The position numbers were made by a program, and so were the translations under genes. A DNA stretch of 64,000 bases from Serratia odorifera (GTDB lineage: Bacteria; Pseudomonadota; Gammaproteobacteria; Enterobacterales; Enterobacteriaceae): positions 1,488,001 through 1,552,000 of the forward strand of contig NZ_LR134117.1 of NCBI RefSeq assembly GCF_900635445.1, given 5' to 3'. A model generated the notes under the pieces. It worked only from the letters and a program-made list of their open reading frames with translations, searched no databases and was not told where the DNA came from. Position 1 is the first letter of the stretch, and each line of letters starts with the position of its first letter. Below are positions 61,490 through 64,000 of the stretch, piece by piece.

Positions 61490-61800
61490 ACGATTGTGTG
61501 TAACTATGCTTAAAAGCAGGGTAAAACCGGTAGTTATCCAACTAACAACCGCAGTACGCTTTTCATGCTGTGCATAAGTCGCCATTTAGATCCCAGCTTA
61601 TCAGCCGCAGGATCACCGATCATTCACAGCTAACGATCCTCCTTAATGCGCTGATCTTCATGGTGAATAATCGGTTATCCACAGAGGATCGCGATCCTAA
61701 TAAGAGATCTAATAAAGAGATCTTTAAATAAAAAAGATCTTCTTTTAATTACCGACGATCCGCACCACTTGGTCGATCGTCTAAACTTGAGTAGAATCCC
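61490..61800. other. Chromosomal replication origin oriC
   Basis: Lies between mioC and mnmG, the enterobacterial oriC position. A consensus DnaA box TTATCCACA is at 61675-61683 (R1-like). Reverse boxes are TTATGCACA (61569-61577, R2-like) and TTACACACA (61495-61503); TTATCCAAC near 61536 is weaker. An AT-rich unwinding element at 61700-61750 has repeated AGATCT 13-mer-type units. About a dozen GATC Dam sites are packed in, several also in GGATCGCGATCC, as needed for SeqA control. The order is inverted relative to the usual drawing, with the unwinding element on the mnmG side. Confidence 0.93.
61769..61797 (+). promoter_or_regulatory. mnmG (gidA) promoter at the edge of oriC
   Basis: TTGGTC, 17 bases, TAGAAT followed by the GC-rich discriminator CCCCACCCCGGGC. 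Such a discriminator predicts stringent (ppGpp) control, as known for E. coli gidA, whose transcription aids origin opening. Confidence 0.7.
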
Positions 61801-61848
61801 CACCCCGGGCAAATAACGGTCGTTGGCAATACGGCGAGGTGCAGTTCC

Positions 61849-63738
61849 ATGTTTTATCCAGATCAATTTGACGTCATCATCATCGGTGGTGGCCATGCAG
61901 GTACCGAAGCCGCCATGGCTGCGGCACGCATGGGACGTCAGACGTTATTACTGACGCACAATATCGATACGCTGGGGCAAATGTCTTGCAACCCGGCGAT
62001 TGGCGGTATTGGCAAGGGGCATCTGGTAAAGGAAATTGATGCACTTGGCGGCCTGATGGCCACGGCGATCGACCATGCCGGTATTCAGTTTAGGATACTA
62101 AACGCCAGCAAAGGGCCAGCGGTTCGCGCTACTCGGGCACAGGCCGATCGCGTGTTATATCGCCAGGCGGTTCGCAGCGCACTGGAAAACCAGCCGAATC
62201 TGACTCTCTTCCAACAACCGGTTGAGGATCTGATTGTCGAAAACGATCGGGTGGTCGGCGCCGTTACTCAAATGGGCCTCAAGTTCCGTGCCAAGGCGGT
62301 GGTGCTTACCGTGGGGACCTTCCTGGACGGAAAGATCCACATCGGGCTGGAAAATTACAGCGGTGGACGAGCTGGCGATCCGCCATCCATTTCGCTGTCA
62401 CAGCGTCTGCGTGAACTGCCGCTACGGGTCAATCGCCTGAAGACCGGTACGCCACCGCGTATTGACGCCCGCACCATTGATTTCAGCGTATTGGCTGAAC
62501 AGCACGGCGATACGCCGATGCCGGTGTTCTCGTTCATGGGCAATGCCAGCCAGCATCCGCAGCAGGTACCGTGCTATATCACGCATACCAATGAAAAAAC
62601 CCATGACGTGATCCGTAACAACCTCGATCGTAGCCCGATGTATGCCGGGATCATCGAAGGGATCGGCCCACGTTACTGCCCGTCGATCGAAGACAAGGTC
62701 ATGCGCTTTGCCGATCGTAACGCGCACCAGATCTTCCTCGAGCCAGAAGGCTTGACCAGCAACGAAGTTTATCCAAACGGTATTTCCACCAGTCTGCCGT
62801 TCGATGTGCAGATGCAAATCGTCCGCTCGATGGAAGGCATGCAAAACGCGCGTATCGTGCGTCCCGGTTACGCCATTGAGTACGATTTCTTCGATCCGCG
62901 CGATCTGAAGCCAACGCTGGAAAGCAAATTCATTCAAGGTCTGTTCTTCGCCGGACAGATCAACGGAACCACCGGTTATGAAGAAGCCGCAGCCCAGGGC
63001 TTACTGGCCGGTTTGAACGCTGGCCGTTATGCCGTTGATGACGAAGGTTGGTCGCCACGCCGCGATCAGGCTTATCTCGGGGTGCTGGTGGACGATCTGA
63101 GCACTCTCGGCACCAAAGAGCCGTACCGCATGTTCACTTCACGCGCGGAATACCGCCTGATGCTGCGTGAAGACAACGCCGATCTGCGTCTGACGGAAAA
63201 AGGCCGCGAACTGGGCCTGGTGGACGACGTTCGCTGGGCGCGCTACAGCGAGAAGCTGGAACTGATCGAACGCGAACGTCAGCGTCTGCGTGACGTTTGG
63301 GTACATCCGCATTCTGACAACGTCGCGCAGGTGAACAGCCTGCTGAAGGCACCGCTGTCACGTGAAGCCAATGGCGAAGAGCTGCTGCGCCGACCGGAAA
63401 TGGACTACGCCCAGCTGACCGCCGTTGACGCCTTCGCGCCGCCGTTGACCGATACCCAGGCCGCCGAGCAGGTGGAAATCCAGGTAAAATACGAAGGTTA
63501 CATCGCTCGCCAGCAAGACGAGATCGACAAGCAGCAGCGCAATGAAAATACCGTATTGCCGCTGGATCTGGATTATCGTCAGGTTTCCGGTTTGTCGAAC
63601 GAAGTGATCGCCAAGCTGAATGACCACAAGCCAAACTCGATCGGCCAGGCTTCACGCATCTCAGGCATTACGCCGGCGGCGATATCCATTCTTTTGGTGT
63701 GGTTGAAAAAACAGGGTTTGTTGCGCCGCAGCGCATAA
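61849..63738 (+). CDS. mnmG: tRNA uridine-34 carboxymethylaminomethyl synthase subunit MnmG
   Basis: FAD protein that with MnmE adds the cmnm5 group to U34 of certain tRNAs. Its 629 residues equal E. coli GidA. The Rossmann motif is VIIIGGGHAGTEAAMAAARMG at residues about 10-30; FAD- and NADH-binding segments and GTGEE-like blocks follow, including MSCNPAIGGIGKGHL and FAGQINGTTGYEEAAAQG near 365. A helical C-terminal domain binds MnmE and tRNA. The frame is intact; first gene on the mnmG side of oriC. Confidence 0.98.
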   Translation: MFYPDQFDVIIIGGGHAGTEAAMAAARMGRQTLLLTHNIDTLGQMSCNPAIGGIGKGHLVKEIDALGGLMATAIDHAGIQFRILNASKGPAVRATRAQADRVLYRQAVRSALENQPNLTLFQQPVEDLIVENDRVVGAVTQMGLKFRAKAVVLTVGTFLDGKIHIGLENYSGGRAGDPPSISLSQRLRELPLRVNRLKTGTPPRIDARTIDFSVLAEQHGDTPMPVFSFMGNASQHPQQVPCYITHTNEKTHDVIRNNLDRSPMYAGIIEGIGPRYCPSIEDKVMRFADRNAHQIFLEPEGLTSNEVYPNGISTSLPFDVQMQIVRSMEGMQNARIVRPGYAIEYDFFDPRDLKPTLESKFIQGLFFAGQINGTTGYEEAAAQGLLAGLNAGRYAVDDEGWSPRRDQAYLGVLVDDLSTLGTKEPYRMFTSRAEYRLMLREDNADLRLTEKGRELGLVDDVRWARYSEKLELIERERQRLRDVWVHPHSDNVAQVNSLLKAPLSREANGEELLRRPEMDYAQLTAVDAFAPPLTDTQAAEQVEIQVKYEGYIARQQDEIDKQQRNENTVLPLDLDYRQVSGLSNEVIAKLNDHKPNSIGQASRISGITPAAISILLVWLKKQGLLRRSA

Positions 63739-63748
63739 ATCGACGTTT

Positions 63749-63789
63749 TCAGCGGTCGTTTGCCTAACGGATGTACAAACGGCCGCTGA
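63749..63789. other. Long hairpin between mnmG and rsmG
   Basis: TCAGCGGTCGTTTG (63749-63762) and CAAACGGCCGCTGA (63776-63789) form a 14-base-pair stem with one G-T wobble and a 13-base loop. No T run follows, so it is more likely an RNA-stability or attenuation element than a full terminator. Confidence 0.6.
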
Positions 63790-63876
63790 CATCACTTGCA
63801 GCCTGAACTATCATAGTCGCCTCGTTTGGTCAGCCCGGTTTGCTGACTGCATCGCGCCCCGTCAGAGGATTCCGTT

Positions 63877-64000
63877 GTGGACAAAAAGTTAGACTCGCTG
63901 CTCGCGGCGGCCGGAATTTCGCTTCCCGATCGTCAAAAACAGCAGCTGCTCGGGTATGTCGGCATGCTGGACAAGTGGAACAAAGCCTACAACCTGACGT
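63877..64000 (+). CDS. rsmG: 16S rRNA G527 N7-methyltransferase RsmG (3' end outside window)
   Basis: N-terminal 41 codons of the SAM-dependent enzyme (GidB) that methylates G527 of 16S rRNA; loss gives low-level streptomycin resistance. It begins at GTG 63877 after AGAGGA. The translation DKKLDSLLAAAGISLPDRQ continues to MLDKWNKAYNLT, the conserved N-terminal block of RsmG. It runs off the window end and follows mnmG, as in other enterobacteria. Confidence 0.93.
   Translation, partial: MDKKLDSLLAAAGISLPDRQKQQLLGYVGMLDKWNKAYNLT

Overview
The window reads as a chromosomal segment of an enterobacterium of the Yersiniaceae, most likely Serratia. That is an inference from gene order, protein similarity to E. 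coli K-12 orthologues, moderately high GC and a ShlB/ShlA-type two-partner secretion locus; no species call is attempted. Nearly everything belongs to the conserved oriC-proximal backbone. The replication origin lies between mioC and mnmG near the right end.

Layout, left to right. 1-2.9 kb: xanP (5' end outside the window) and the AsmA-like yicH. 3.1-18.8 kb: a contact-dependent growth inhibition (CDI) island on the minus strand, in transcription order cdiB (outer-membrane transporter), a ~12 kb cdiA, an immunity gene overlapping it, then a displaced 'orphan' cdiA-CT toxin module with an Imm8-type immunity gene. 19.1-24.2 kb: fabY(yiiD)-dtd-yihY-yihX-typA. 24.2-28.8 kb: the nitrogen regulon core glnA-glnL-glnG, with NtrC sites, a sigma54 promoter and a CRP-like site. 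28.8-32.7 kb: hemN, a small membrane ORF, yihI, the CsrA-sequestering sRNA csrC, engB and the sRNA Spot 42 (spf). 32.9-40.3 kb: polA, yihG, srkA-dsbA, yihD, mobAB. 40.4-45.9 kb: a complete rRNA operon (16S, tRNA-Glu, 23S, 5S) on the minus strand with P1/P2 promoters and boxA elements. 46-54 kb: yieP-hsrA and the ribose operon rbsDACBKR with two RbsR-type palindromes. 54-64 kb: kup, ravA-viaA, asnA, asnC, mioC, oriC, mnmG and the start of rsmG.

A striking property is a scatter of single-base frame shifts in genes that are otherwise full length and conserved: yicH, cdiA (13 shifts), glnL, glnG, hemN, kup, ravA and the orphan cdiA-CT. Eighteen of these 20 are one extra base, usually in a short homopolymer, and none comes with an in-frame nonsense codon. 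Repairing each restores a family-length protein (for example HemN 457 aa, Kup 622 aa, GlnG 470 aa, CdiA 3986 aa). I read most of them as consensus errors rather than real gene decay. They are annotated here as full-length genes with the break stated.

The biologically most interesting parts are the two-module CDI locus, with an unassigned immunity protein, a possible ADP-ribosyltransferase-like toxin tip and a repeated 3' junction; the double RbsR operator; the rRNA operon sitting at a junction between two segments that are separate in E. coli; and the origin region with its stringent-type mnmG promoter.
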